Source: Manihot esculenta (taxonomy: Eukaryota; Streptophyta; Magnoliopsida; Malpighiales; Euphorbiaceae). From it: 64,000 nucleotides of DNA. Below, one piece after another: positions 22,395-34,532 of this stretch (positions are counted from its first letter, which is position 1; each line of letters opens with the position of its first letter). The DNA lies in contig NC_035164.2 in assembly GCF_001659605.2 (NCBI RefSeq), forward strand, positions 19,872,000 to 19,935,999, written 5' to 3'. Made by a program: the position numbers and the translations under genes. The notes beneath the pieces are model-generated. The model was not told the DNA's origin and ran no database searches. It worked only from the letters and a program-made list of their open reading frames with translations.

Positions 22395-24842
22395 TTAGAA
22401 AGGATGGGGATATTGCTGGAGCATGGACTCCCGTGTCTCCCAGGTACACTCCTCAATATTGTGGTGATTCCAAAGGACTTTCACCATCGGGATTTCCTTA
22501 TTCCTTAGCTTTCTGATCTGGGTGTCTAGGATCCACACCGGCTGCTCAACATAGGTGAGATCCTCTTGGATCTCCACATCAGACTCACTAAGAACCTTGC
22601 CCGGATCTGACACGAACTTTCTCAACATAGAAACATGGACAACTGGATGGATTCTCTCCATTGAAGCGGGTAAGTCTAACTTGTACGATACATTCCCAAT
22701 CTTTTCCAAGATTTCAAAGGGTCCGATGTACCGCGGAGCTAGCTTACCTTTCTTCCCGAACTGAATCACCCCTTTCATTGGAGACACCTTGAGCAATACC
22801 AAATCCCCCTCCTGAAACTCTACTTGTTTTCTGCGGATATCTGCATAACTCTTCTGTCTGCTTGCAGCAGTCTTGATTCTTTCTCTGATTATGGGTACCA
22901 CCCTGCTAGTGATTTCTACTAGCTTAGGCCCTGCCAAGGCCTTTTCTCCGACTTCCTCCCAGCAAACAGGTGATCTGCACTTCCTCCCATACAAAGCTTC
23001 ATATGGATCCATCTCGATGCTAGCATGATGGCTGTTATTGTAGGCAAACTCCACCAAAGGTAGATGCTGCCTCCAAGAACCGCCAAAGTCCAGCACACAC
23101 ATTCTGAGCATATCCTCTATTGTCTGGATTGTCCTTTCTGACTGTCCGTCCGTCTGCGGATGGAAAGCAGTGCTAAAATCCAACCTGGTACCCATGGCAT
23201 TCTGCAGACTCCGCCAAAATCTGGAGGTGAACTGGGGTCCTCTATCGGACACTATAGAAACAGGAACCCCATGCAGCCTGACGATCTCATCAACATACAC
23301 CTGCACCAACTTGTCCACAGAATAGCCACTCCTGATAGGGATGAAGTGAGCAGATTTGGTGAGTCTGTCCACAACATTCACCTTACCCGGATGATACTGA
23401 ATCTTGCAATCATAGTCACTCAGCAGCTCTACCCATCTTCTCTGTCTCAAGTTCAAATTTCTTTGACTCAGGATGTACTACAGGCTTTTATGATCTGTGA
23501 ATATCTCACATTTAACACCGTAAAGGTAATGCCTCCACATCTTGAGTGCAAAGATAACTGCTGCCATCTCCAGGTCATGTGTGGGGTAATTCAACTCATG
23601 CTTCTTCAGCTGTCTAGAAGCATAAGCAATCACCCTTTCATTCTGCATTAACACACAACCCAATCCCACTCGGGATGCATCATAGAAAATTGTGAAATCC
23701 TCATTGCTAGCTGGCAAAGCTAACACTGGTGCCGACGTTAACCTCTTCTTAAGCTCTTCAAAAATCTCTTCCCACTGGTAAATCCAGCCAAACTTCTGAT
23801 TCTTCCTGGTTAACCTGGTCAGAGGAGCTGCAATTTTTGAGAAGTCCTGAACGAACCTCCTGTAGTAACCTGCCAAACCCAAGAAACTTCTGATCTCTGA
23901 CACTGAAGTGGGTCTAGGCCAGTTAGCCACAGCTTCTACCTTCTTTGGGTCCACCTCTATTCCATTTTCTGACACAACATGCCCCAAGAATGAAATGCTC
24001 CTCAGCCAGAACTCACACTTAGAGAACTTGGCATACAAGCCATGCTCCCTCAAGGTCTGTAGAACCAACCTTAGATGATGGGCATGCTCCTCTGCATTCC
24101 TGGAATACACCAAGATATCATCTATGAAGACAATAATGAAGTGATCCAGGTACTGGCTAAACACTCTGTTCATGAGATCTATGAATGCTGCAGGGGCGTT
24201 GGTTAACCCGAACGGCATCACAAGGAACTCAAAATGCCCATATCTGGTCCTGAAAGCCGTCTTTGGCACATCTTCCTCTCTTATCCTCAGCTGATGGTAC
24301 CCGGACCTCAGATCTATTTTGGAGAAACAACCCGCTCCTGTTAGCTGGTCGAATAGATCATCGATCCTTGGCAAAGGGTACCTATTCTTGGTAGTGACTT
24401 TGTTCAACTGCCTGTAGTCGATACAAAGTCTGAGGGATCCATCCTTCTTTCTCACAAACAAAACTGGAGCACCCCAGGGTGAGGTACTCGGTCGGATGAA
24501 GCCCTTGTCTACCAGCTCCTGTAACTGCTCTTTCAACTCTTTCAGTTCTGCTGGTGCCATCCTGTAGGGAGGGATAGAGATCGGTCGGGTTCCAGGCATC
24601 AGTTCTATCTCGAACTCTATCTCCCAAGCAGGTGGTAAACCTAGCAGCTCGTCTGGGAAGACATCTAAAAACTCTCTGACCACTGGCACTGAGGCGGGCT
24701 CTCTAACCTGACTGCTAAGCTCTCTCACATGAGCCAAATACCCCTGACATCCCCTCCTAAGCAACCTACGAGCCCGAAGAGCTGATATCAGACCTCTAGG
24801 TGTACCCCTCCTATCTCCCCTGAAGACGACCTCTGACCCATC
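22395..24842 (-). pseudogene. Element D pol: RT, RNase H, deleted integrase, chromodomain
   Basis: From 24842 downward come the RT ([32 protein letters not shown]), RNase H ([10 protein letters not shown]) and a TAG stop at 23478-23480 where relatives have CAG. The frame then runs from the RNase H end (YHPGKVNVV) straight into the integrase core (DRLTKSAHF). About 210 residues, including the HHCC finger and the first catalytic Asp, are missing in frame. The junction near 23369-23374 is CCACAA, a hexamer present at both break points in element E. The core (SDRGPQFTS, TDGQSERTIQ) and the chromodomain tail follow, ending at 22395. The integrase cannot be active. Confidence 0.93.
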
Positions 24843-26771
24843 CTAACCTCTGAACCTGACTACCTTGTCCCTGCAGTCCAAGGTAGCACCATGGGTAGAT
24901 AACCAGTCCATCCCTAGAATGACGTCAAAATCTGTCAAATCTAGAACCACCAGGTCGGCGGACAAGCATCTTCCCTCAACAAACACAGGACTACACTGGC
25001 AGACTGACTCTGCCACTGATGGATCACACTTGGGTCCACTGACCCAGAGAGGACACTCTAACCCAGAGATCATCAACCCCAACCTCTCAACGGCTCTCGA
25101 TGCAATAAAAGAATGAGATGCACCAGGGTCCATCAAGGCATACACATCTGAACAACCGATGACTAAGTTACCTGCCACCACGGTGTTAGATGCATCTGCC
25201 TCCTGCTGTGTCATTGTGAAGATCCGTACTGGAGCTGATGGACCTTCACCTTTGAAACCCGCTAACGAAGAGGCTGCCCCTCTCCCTCTACCTCTGCCAC
25301 TAGCCTGAGTTGTGGCTGGAGCTGCTGGCTGCGCTACACTACCAGAAGCTGTCTGCTGGGATTGTGCCATTGGGACTGCTCTTGGACATTCTCGAGACAT
25401 ATGCCCCTCCTGACCACATCTGTAACAGGCTGTCGTCCCAAATCGACATACTCCCTTGTGTGGCTTACCACACCTTGCACAAACTACATTATCCGCACCA
25501 GAGCTTGAGCCACCTCCAAATCCCAGACTGGACTTAACCTTGTTCCAGAACTTGTTCTTCTTAGACTTCCTGGGGCCTCTGTCCCACTTTTTACTACCTG
25601 AAGCTGCTGCACTCATTGAAGAAGAGCCTGGGGTCTTAGAACCAGAAGGCTATGCCACTGACTGCTTGACTTTCCCCTCGATGATAGCACTAGCCTCCAT
25701 CCTTCTAGCCATATCCACTATGGCATGGAAGCTCTCCCTATCTGCGGACTGGATCAAGGAGGAATACCTGGAGTGGAGTTTCATGATATACCTCCTTGAC
25801 TTCTTCTGGTCTGTGTCAAGTGTTTGCGCTACAAACGGCAACAGCTCCAAGAATCTGTCGGTGTACTCATCTACACTCATTTCCCCTGTCTGCCTTAACT
25901 GTTCAAACTCAATCATCTTCAATTCTCTTGAACTGTCAGGAAAAGCCCATCCTGCAAATTCGTTTGCAAACTCCTCCCATGATAGGCTATCCAACCTCGG
26001 GTTCATATAGTTCTTAAACCACTCACGGGCCTTTTTGCATTTGAGTGTGAACTCAGCCATTTGAATGGCTCTGCTGTCATCAGCTCCTATCTCATCTGTA
26101 ATTGTTTTGACTCTCTCAAGGTACACAAACGGGTCATCACCTGTTTCAAACTGGGGAGCACCCAGCTTCATGTAGTCGGTCATCTTGACCTTGCTCCCAC
26201 CAGATGAGCTAGGCTTAGGTATATGGATTGCTGGAACTGTGGGTTCTGCTGATGGTGGAGGAGGTGCAACATTTTCTGAGGCAGGGTTAGCTGGATTTGG
26301 ATAGTAGGGTGGGGGTGGATACATTAGGTACTGTGGGTATGGTGGGTAGTAAGGTGGGTATGGCATGTGTGTGGGATAAGGGGTAAAGCTAGGGTAATCT
26401 GATGTATCTCCCATCGAATACACAGGATTTTGTGAGAAGTGTGGGTAGTGGGGTGGCTGAACAAATCCCGAGGCCTGAGCGCCTCCTTAGGACTCTCCCA
26501 TTCCCTCTTCTGACATACTGACTCCCAGACTGCCATCTCTCCTCTGCTCTACATCCATATCATTCCCCATGTCCTCTGACATTCCTCCCTAAACTATTCC
26601 CCTCACTGATCTGCTTCTACCCAGATCCAGAGACCTTCTAGGGTCTCTTACTGCTCTTTCTCTGCTAGACCTACTAGACATTGCCCTAGGCAATGCAGGA
26701 GGACGGGCGCTCGTGCCCTCATCCTCAGGTGGTACTCCAGTCAATCGTGCAGATCGACGAGTTCCTCTCAT
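24843..26771 (-). pseudogene. Element D gag and protease
   Basis: The start is probably the MRGTRRSARL Met at 26771. Gag has the Arg/Ser-rich head, the PYPPY low-complexity stretch, the capsid domain and a CCHC knuckle (CYRCGQEGHMSREC), followed by the protease DPGASHSFI. Four in-frame stops are visible: near 26589-26591, 26487-26489, 25650-25652 and 24843-24845. Against A, B or E, three replace CAG with TAG and one replaces CAA with TAA, so all are C-to-T changes. Confidence 0.92.
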
Positions 26772-27026
26772 CCTGTTTTCTGAAAAACAGCACAAATCAC
26801 ACAACCATTAGCATCAAATGGTTCATGTGTCAACACATGAACCCGCATCATATTCATCACATAACAATCATAACATTAATGCACATGCATATTATCATGG
26901 CATTTCACATCATTACACAAGACAGGACTCCACATCCTATCCTAGTGAACATGATCTTTCCTATTGTGCTTGACCTTCTATAACTTCTATGAGCCCGACA
27001 CTCTAGGTCCGACCATATGAACCTAG

Positions 27027-27039
27027 GGCTCTAATACCA
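27027..27039 (-). other. Degenerate primer binding site of element D
   Basis: On the minus strand TGGTATTAGAGCC differs by one base (C to T) from the tRNA-Met type site of B and E. Confidence 0.78.
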
Positions 27040-27042
27040 CTC

Positions 27043-29350
27043 TGTAACGACCCGCAAATCGGACCACTACCGGCGCTAGAATCCAGATCGGCTTAAGGCC
27101 ACCGGGACCCATAGCAAGCCTGACATATAACCTGAGAACCTGTCAAATCCCATACATGATCATACATACTAAAAAACCTGTAAACTTTTTCTTTCCATAA
27201 ACCAAGCTCAACCTGTTTATATACTCATAACATAACATAACCCACACACTGGAGCTCTCATCAAATGCTCCAATGGGGTAACCCAACATGCATACATTAA
27301 GCTTGGTTGAACATAAACATCATAAAACATTCTATAGATCATGTATCAAAAGGGATAACCATACACATAGGGTCAAGCACAACCTTTAATCCTCAATATC
27401 AATATTACATATCATGACTACATAAGACATTACATTACAATTCCATCATGTCCACAACTTCTAATTATTACATGAAATTAGACTTCCTAGTCTACCCTGC
27501 CGACCTCCTAGTCTACCCTGTACCTGCAAACCTGGGGGAATAAGGGGAAAGGGGTGAGCTACAAGAGCCCAGTGAGCAGAATAATATAACATTCAATTTA
27601 TTTTTCATGCTTTCATGAAATGCAACATATCACAAACAATTCACATCAATGATGAACTTGTCACCAATAGCCCATTACTGAATCAAATAGTGCCAGGGGC
27701 GTAGTGCAGGCCACATCTGGTCTTTCTCTTGTACATAACATATCATAACGTATCCAATCATGCCGGGGGCGTAGTGTAGGCCACTTCCGGTCTTTCTCTT
27801 ACATAGTGCCAGGGGCGTAGTGTAGGCCACGTCTGGTCTTTCCATATCGTATCATAACGTAGTGCGGCTAAAGGATCATTCAACATTCATCCACATCAAC
27901 AACATATTATGCAATGCAACACATTCGTGAATTCTAATGCAAGCAACCTAGGATATAACATGGCAATTGTGGTGCATGATTCATGTTAAAACTTTCATTT
28001 ATTTAAACATAAGAGTTTATTCTACTCACATCAGCTAGCTCTGACAAAGACTGAAGCAGCTGACTCACTGCTGGGGTCCTCGGTTCCTCGGGTCCGAACC
28101 TACACAGGTGGACTCAAATGAGGGACCAAACATACTAGAACACGACTCTAAAAATACTCCCCAAAAACCCCCTTAAAACACCTCAAAACATCCATGGAAA
28201 GCATGCAAAGGAACGCTTAACAGGGCACTTTCGGCGGCAGGTTCGGCGGCCGAAAGTCCCTCAAGAGCCGAAAGTCAGGCAGATTCGGCGGCCGAAACTC
28301 CCAGACAGAGACGAAACTCATGCATGTTCGGCGGCACTTTCGGCGGCCGAAACTGCCCTCCAGAGATGAAAGTCCTCATTCGGGGGCAAGTTTCGGCAGC
28401 CGAAGGCTGCCTCCACAAGCGGGTTCGGCGGCCGAAAGTCCATTCGGCGGCCGAACCTGAGTTTCTCCAAAGTGGCAGAAACTCAACTCCAACATGCACA
28501 AACGCCTCCCAAACCTTTCAAACATGCATAAACCTGATCTACAACATGCATACTCAAGCATACAAGCTCCTAGGGGCTTCAAACTATCCTAAACCCCAAC
28601 TACAACACATCACAAGCATCACAGCAACCTACATTGACCATAAAACACATAAAACCTAACAAATGCTCATCTAACTTACACATACATTTCTACCCCCATG
28701 GATCAACTTAAAACTTGTTTAAAACATATAGTGAGCTCAAGATCGGCCCTTACCTCTTGAAGATCGAGAGAAAAAGGACCCTAGCTCGGAGATGGGAGGG
28801 ATTGAGTTTCTTGAACCTCAAAGCTCCAAAACTTGCTTTATACTCGAAAATCTTCAAAACAAGGTGAAAACTTGTGAAAATCGTGAAAGATCTAAAGGAA
28901 GAAACTCGAAATCGGTGAGGGATGGCGGAGAGCTCACCTTGGCCGACAATGGGGAGAAAAGCTCGTCCATTTCGGCTAAGGGACCCCTTTATAGGTGGCT
29001 GGCCAGGCCACATTCGGGAGCCAAAAGTGCCTCCGCATACATGCCATGTTCGGCGGCCGAACATAAGGTTCGGCGGCCGAACCTGGACTTCCCTCACTTA
29101 TGCTTTCGGGGGCCTAAGGCACACCCGAAGCGCATGCACGTTCGGCGGCCGAACTTGAGGTTCGGCGGCCGAACCTGGGTCTTCCTCCAAGATTATTTTC
29201 ATTAAAAACTCAATTTCCTTTTTTCTTAAAATCATGAAACACATTAAAACATTTTATAAAAACATGGTTTTACCATTCTAGAGGTCTCCGACACCCGAGA
29301 TTCCACCGGACGGTAGGAATTCCGATACCGGAGTCTAGCCGGGTATTACA
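27043..29350 (-). repeat. 5' LTR of element D (2308 bp)
   Basis: It has TGTAACGACC...GTATTACA ends on the + strand. ACTTA follows at 29351, but the other end of D is outside the window, so no TSD can be confirmed. A short-repeat array with CCAGG/GTAG units occupies 27688-27845. Palindromes start at 28242, 28284, 28339, 28392, 28424, 28443, 29049, 29069, 29141 and 29161. This is the densest set in the window. Confidence 0.94.
28987..28995 (-). promoter_or_regulatory. TATA box of element D 5' LTR
   Basis: On the minus strand CCTATAAAG lies after CTGGCCAGCCA. Four exact palindromes (29049-29173) lie 55-185 bp upstream of it. Confidence 0.6.
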
Positions 29351-30020
29351 ACTTATGACTTATGGGCCTTGTGGGACTGGGCCTATTGCCAATTAATGTG
29401 AGCCTATTAGGTCACACACAAAAGAACATTGTTGATGTGCTATGTCATATTAATGGGCTAAAAGCCCAAAACCCATTAATATAATTAATAATAATAAAGT
29501 GTTATTATTATTAATTATTTATTATTATGAGATAATAATATTTAAAAGATCTGCAGTCTATCTGTAAGTGTTACAGATAAAGGACTCTATCACATAAGAT
29601 ATTTGAGTATCTGCGAGATTGTGATAGTGGGTTCTGAGCACAACTCTTTTAGAAAAAGAGTTGGTGGAAAACAAAAGACTGAAATATATAAATACTCCTA
29701 CTACGAATTGTGGGGGTTGACGACGTTTTGAGAAAACTCAGTCTAATAGCTGTAGATTATGGAGCACATAATCTATCCATCTTTGAGAGAGCTAGCACTC
29801 TAGAAGGATAGAAGACATTCGTGTGGATACCATAGAGGGTGTTCGTTTGAAAAAGCAGCACCATCAGTCCAACATTGTATCTTCTCAACGAGATTAACAG
29901 GTTAGTCTCATATCCATCTTTAGAATTAAACGAAGCACTCAGATTCTGGGAAAGGAAATCAGAGAAATTTTATTTTTCCGCTGTGCCTTTGGGTTGCAAT
30001 AATCTCGGGATTTCCCAACA
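29351..30020 (+). repeat. Probable Ty1/copia LTR remnant
   Basis: AT-rich non-coding sequence ending GGGATTTCCCAACA, a typical copia 3' LTR end. No PBS follows, so it is a solo or truncated LTR, and element D cuts its left end at 29350. No coding sequence is seen. Confidence 0.45.
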
Positions 30021-30461
30021 ATGCTAAAGGAAACACTAGAATCGATAGACAAGCTCCAGGTGGACCTATATCAGGCAAATACTTCAAAGTCAGCCTTTGA
30101 GAATCGGGCAAAAGCAGTCAAGGATCAAATGGCCATGCTTCAATACAAAGTGCAAGAGCTATAACCTCAAGTTAAGGAGAACCGGGCCACCTCTAAAAGA
30201 ATTACTGAATTGGAGGCCGAGCTTCAGGAGACAGTGGCCCGGGGAGGGGAGATGTTCATCAATGGCTAAGACTCGGTCAAGAAGGAGCTGGTGAAATGGT
30301 TCGCTTCTAAAAACTTTACCTGGATAGATGACATCTTCCTAGATGAGGAGGGAGATGAGGACGAGCAAGAGAAGGAGGGACAAGAAGAGGACAATCCCTC
30401 CAAACGGGTCTCTGCAAATGATGTAATAGATGTAAAGAATGAAATTGTAATAGAGACTTAG
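30021..30461 (+). pseudogene. Decayed coiled-coil ORF, possible antisense extra ORF of a Tat element
   Basis: One frame of 146 codons from ATG 30021 to TAG 30459-30461, broken only by TAA near 30162 and 30267. It is rich in Lys, Glu, Leu and Gln with heptad-like spacing (KLQVDLYQAN, ELEAELQETV), then an aromatic patch (WFASKNFTWIDD) and a very acidic tail. I do not recognise the family with certainty. Similar coiled-coil ORFs occur in plant retrotransposons. Its orientation opposite to the Tat pol at 42717-45394 would suit the antisense extra ORF known downstream of pol in some Tat elements. That link is inference. No function is claimed. Confidence 0.55.
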
Positions 30462-31819
30462 GAGGAGGAAACTGAAGACATCCCTCTTCCCATGTAATCT
30501 ATTGTAATCTTTCAATGAAAATATATTGTTTGCATATATTGCTATTATCTTCACTGAATTTTCAAAGACCCTCATCCAATCAAGATTTAAATAATACTTT
30601 TTTTAAGAAAAAATGGCTAAGGGGTTAGCATCCAACCAAAGATGTAACGACCCGAAAATAGGACCGCTACCGGCGCTAGGATCCGGGTCGACTTAAGGCC
30701 GCCGAGACCCGTAGCAAGCCTAACATGCATCCTGTAACCCTGCTTAATCCCGTACATGATCAACAATATACCTAAAAATTAAAACTTTTCTTTTCATGGA
30801 CATCAACCAAACTCAACATGTGCATAAACTTTAACATAACATTGATCCCTCTGTGAGATCTCATCAGTGTCCCCAATGGGTGACACAACATATGCTGAGT
30901 TGGTTTACATAAATGGCATAAAATAACCAAGATCATGTATTAAAAGGGATTACAACATCTATGGTCAAGCACACCTCTAATCATCCATAAACATCATTAC
31001 ATAACTATACTGTACTTAAGACATTACATTACAATTCGATCATGTCCATTGCTAGCTATTACATAAACATGACTTCTTTACTCTATCCGGACTCCCGCTC
31101 TATACTGTACCTGCAAGCCTGGGGGTAAAGGGAGAGAGGTGAGCTAACAGCCCAGTGAGAAGAACTATAAAACATTTTAATACTATGCTCCAATGAAATG
31201 CATCATAACACAGACAATTCACATAAGGGTTGGGTGAACTTGTCACCAATTAGTCCAAGTTAACATAGTGCCAGGCCGTAGCATGGGGTCCTGGTCTTCC
31301 TGTCATAACATACATTACTTACCATTTCCCCAGGGCCTCCTCTGGGCTCCTGGTCTTCGAGTATCATAACCGTGCCAGGCCGTAGAATGGGGTCCTGGTC
31401 TTTCCTTACATAGTGCCAGGCCGTAGCATGGGGTCCTGGTCTTCCTGTCTTGGACTAATTGGGTCATCCAACATTCACCCACATCAACAACAATCGATGC
31501 AATGCAGCATATTCGTGAACACTAATGCAATCATCCTATCGCATAATCATGATGCATGAAACATGATAAAACATTTAATTTAAAAGATTAAGTTTAGTTC
31601 CACTCACCTCTGGCTGACTCTGACAACACCGAAGCAGCTGAACTCACTGCTGGGGTCCTCGGTTCCTCGGGTCCAAACCTACACAGGTGGACTCAAATGA
31701 GGGACCAAACATACCTGAACATAACTATAAACTACTCCCCGAAAACCCCTTAAAACATCATGAAAACATCACATAAAAACATGCAAGAAATGGCTGAACA
31801 GGGCACTTTCGGCGGCAGG

Positions 31820-31990
31820 TTCGGCGGCCGAAAGCCCCTCCAGAGCCGAAAGTCAGGCACTTTCGGCGGCACCTTCGGCGGCCGAAAGTCCCAGACAGAT
31901 CTGAAAGTCTTCTTTCGGGGGCAGGCTTCGGCAGCCGAATGTTGCCTCCACAAGGGGGTTCGGCGGCCGAAAGTTCCTTCGGCTGCCGAA
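31820..31990 (-). repeat. TTCGG-N3-CCGAA cluster, element E 3' LTR, transcribed side
   Basis: Exact copies start at 31820, 31874, 31927, 31959 and 31978, with spacers carrying CTCCAGAG-type sequence. Confidence 0.9.
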
Positions 31991-32533
31991 CCTGGTTTCT
32001 CCCAAAAGGGCAGAAACTTGGCTCACATGAGCCTCTTGCCTCCCAAAACCTCAAATCATGCATAAAGCTCAACTAGGACATGCATACAAGTTCCTAGGGG
32101 TCTCAAACAGTCATATACCCCAACTACAACACTTCAAACACACACAATCAACACACATTGTTCAAAACATCAATATTAACCCATAACTCAACATATAACC
32201 TAACATGCATTTCTACCCATAGATCTTGCATAAAACTTATTTAAAACACATAAGGAGCTTAAGATCGGCTCTTACCTCTTGAAGATCGAGAGGGAGACGA
32301 CCTAAACTTGGAGATCCACGAAAATGAGCTCCTGAGTTCCCAAAGCTCCAAAACTTGGTTCAAAAGTTCAAAACCTTCAATGCAAGCTTAAAACTCAAGA
32401 AAAATGGTGGGGATTTGAAGGAAGAACACTAGATTTGGAAGAGGGAGGTCGGAAGCTAGCTGTGGTCGAAAATGGGAGAAAGCTCGCCCATTTCGGCCAA
32501 GTGACCCTTTTATAGGTGGCTGGCCAGGCCACG

Positions 32534-32673
32534 TTCGGGGGCCGAAAGTGCTTCCGCATGCATGCCATGTTCGGCGGCCGAACTGAGTTTCGGCGGCCGA
32601 ACCTGGGTTTCCCTCACTCATGCTTTCGGGGGCCTAACGTGCCTCCAAAACGCATGCATGTTCGGCGGCCGAA
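32534..32673 (-). repeat. TTCGG-N3-CCGAA cluster upstream of TATA, element E 3' LTR
   Basis: Copies start at 32534 (middle GGG), 32570, 32589 and 32661. A further copy at 32680 has decayed to TTTGG in this LTR but is intact in the other LTR (40699). Confidence 0.9.
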
Positions 32674-32967
32674 CTTGACTTTTGGCGGCCGAACCTGGGT
32701 TTTCCTCCGAGGACTTTTCATGCAAAAACTCATTTTCTTTCATGCTTAAAACATAAAACACAATAAAACATTTCATAAAAACATGGTTTTACCCTACTAG
32801 AGGCTTCCGACATCCGAGATTCCACCGGACGGTAGGAATTCCGATTCCGGAGTCTAGCCGGGTATTACATTCTCCCCCCCTTAAGAACATTCGTCCCCGA
32901 ATGTTCCTCAACTAGCTCATGCAAAGCATACAACATATTATACACATAAAACACATAGAGATTAACC

Positions 32968-34014
32968 TTAAAAGAGATGAGGATATTGCCGGAGCATAGA
33001 CTCCCGTGTCTCCCAAGTACATTCTTCCAAATTGTGGTGGTTCCAAAGGACTTTCACCATCGGGATTTCCTTGTTCCTTAGCTTTCTGATCTGGGTGTCT
33101 AGGATCCGTACCGGCTGCTCAACATAGGTGAGATCCTCTTGGATCTCCATATCAGGCTCACTAAGAACCTTGCCCGGATCTGACACGAACTTCCTCAACA
33201 TAGAAACATAGAAAACCGGATGGATTCTTTCCATTGAAGCAGGTAAATCCAGCTTGTACGATACATTCCCAATCTTTTGCAAGACTTCAAAGGGTCCGAT
33301 GTACCGCGGAGCCAGCTTACCTTTCTTCCCAAACCGAACCACTCCTTTCATTGGAGACACCTTAAGCAATACCAGATCCCCCTCCTGAAACTCTACTAGC
33401 CTTCTGCGGATGTCTGCATAACTCTTCTGTCTGCTTGCAGCAGTCTTGATTCTTTCTCTGATTAAGGGTACCACCCTGCTGGTGATCTCTACTAGCTCAG
33501 GCCCTGCCAAGGCCTTTTCTCCAACTTCTTCCCAGCAAACAGGTGACCTGCACTTTCTCCCATATAAAGCTTCATATGGAGCCATCCCGATGCTAGCATG
33601 ATGGCTGTTATTGTAGGCAAACTCCACCAAAGGTAGATGCTGCCTCCAAGAATCGCCAAAGTCCAGCACACACATTCTCAGCATATCTTCTATGGTCTGG
33701 ATGGTCCTTTCTGACTGTCCGTCTGTCTGTGGATGGAAGGCAGTGCTGAAATCCAATCTGGTACCCATGGCATTCTGCAGACTCCGCCAAAACCTGGAGG
33801 TGAACTGGGGTCCTCTATCTGACACTATAGAAACAGGAACCCCATGCAGCCTGACTATCTCTTCAACATACACCTGCGCCAATTTGTCCACAGAGTAGCC
33901 ACTCCTAACAGGGATGAAGTGAGCAGATTTGGTGAGTCTGTCCACAATCACCCATATGGAGTCCAATCTGTTGGACGTCGCCGGTAACCCCACTACGAAG
34001 TCCATAGCTATATT
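32968..34014 (-). pseudogene. Element E integrase core and chromodomain
   Basis: The frame resumes after the 513-bp insertion with AMDFVVGLPA (first catalytic Asp). SDRGPQFTS (second Asp) and TDGQSERTIQTIED (Glu region) follow, then the C-terminal domain with KLAPRYIGPFEVL and a chromodomain tail ending at 32968. This segment has no stop of its own. It is disabled because the insertion at 34015 separates it from the zinc finger. Confidence 0.93.
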
Positions 34015-34527
34015 TGTAACGACCCCAAAATGGACCGTCACCGGCGCTAGGATTCAGGTCGGCTTAAGGCCGCCAGAACCCGTAGCAAGCCTGCTATACT
34101 CTCTGTGTACCTGTAAACCTCATACATGATCATACATTTTCTGTGAAAATAAAACTCTGAACCAAGGCTTAACCTGTGCATGCACTATCTCTGTACTCTG
34201 TACTCATGTACTCTGTACTCTGTACTCATGTACTCTGTACTCTGTATCCCTGACTAGAGCTTGCTCTAGATGGGTTAACTCATACCTAAGTAGGTGGATT
34301 GAAAGTATCCCACATCAGAAAGAGGTAAGGAGGGGGGAAGCCTTATAAGGGCAAGCCCCAAGAGATCACAGTAGACGCATTTTGAGGGGAAGGATGCGGG
34401 GGAAGGACGCTGGGCGTGAACCCTGGGCGTGAACCCTTAGAAACAAAACCGTGAGGGGAAGGCTGGGCCAAGGCCCTCGAACCCGAAGCGGACAATATCT
34501 ACTGTTGTGGGCCCAGAGGATGTTACA
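34015..34527 (-). mobile_element. 513-bp mosaic solo-LTR-like unit, TSD ATATT
   Basis: It is flanked by ATATT at 34010-34014 and 34528-34532; removal restores the integrase frame of E. The left part (34015 to about 34287) matches the terminal 262 bp of the element B LTR, including the TCTGTAC repeat and the CTAGAGC palindrome. The right part is unrelated to that LTR and ends ...GATGTTACA. It contains ATATTGTCCGC, GGTTCGAGG and, on the minus strand, CTTATAAGG, features I associate with another widespread plant LTR family. Read on the minus strand it is an LTR with a foreign U3 joined to a chromovirus R/U5 end, mobilised as a unit. Confidence 0.85.
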
Positions 34528-34532
34528 ATATT

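Larger units (their letters stand above)
30643..32869 (-). repeat. 3' LTR of element E (2227 bp)
   Basis: It has TGTAACGACCCG...GTATTACA ends. By eye it differs from 38662-40887 at only about a dozen bases and one indel. The TSD AAAGA at 30638-30642 matches 40888-40892. The PPT is at 32870-32883. The CCAGG...CCTGG array is at about 31268-31443, palindromes at 31820-31990 and 32534-32673, and the minus-strand TATA (CCTATAAAAG) at 32507-32516. Confidence 0.96.
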
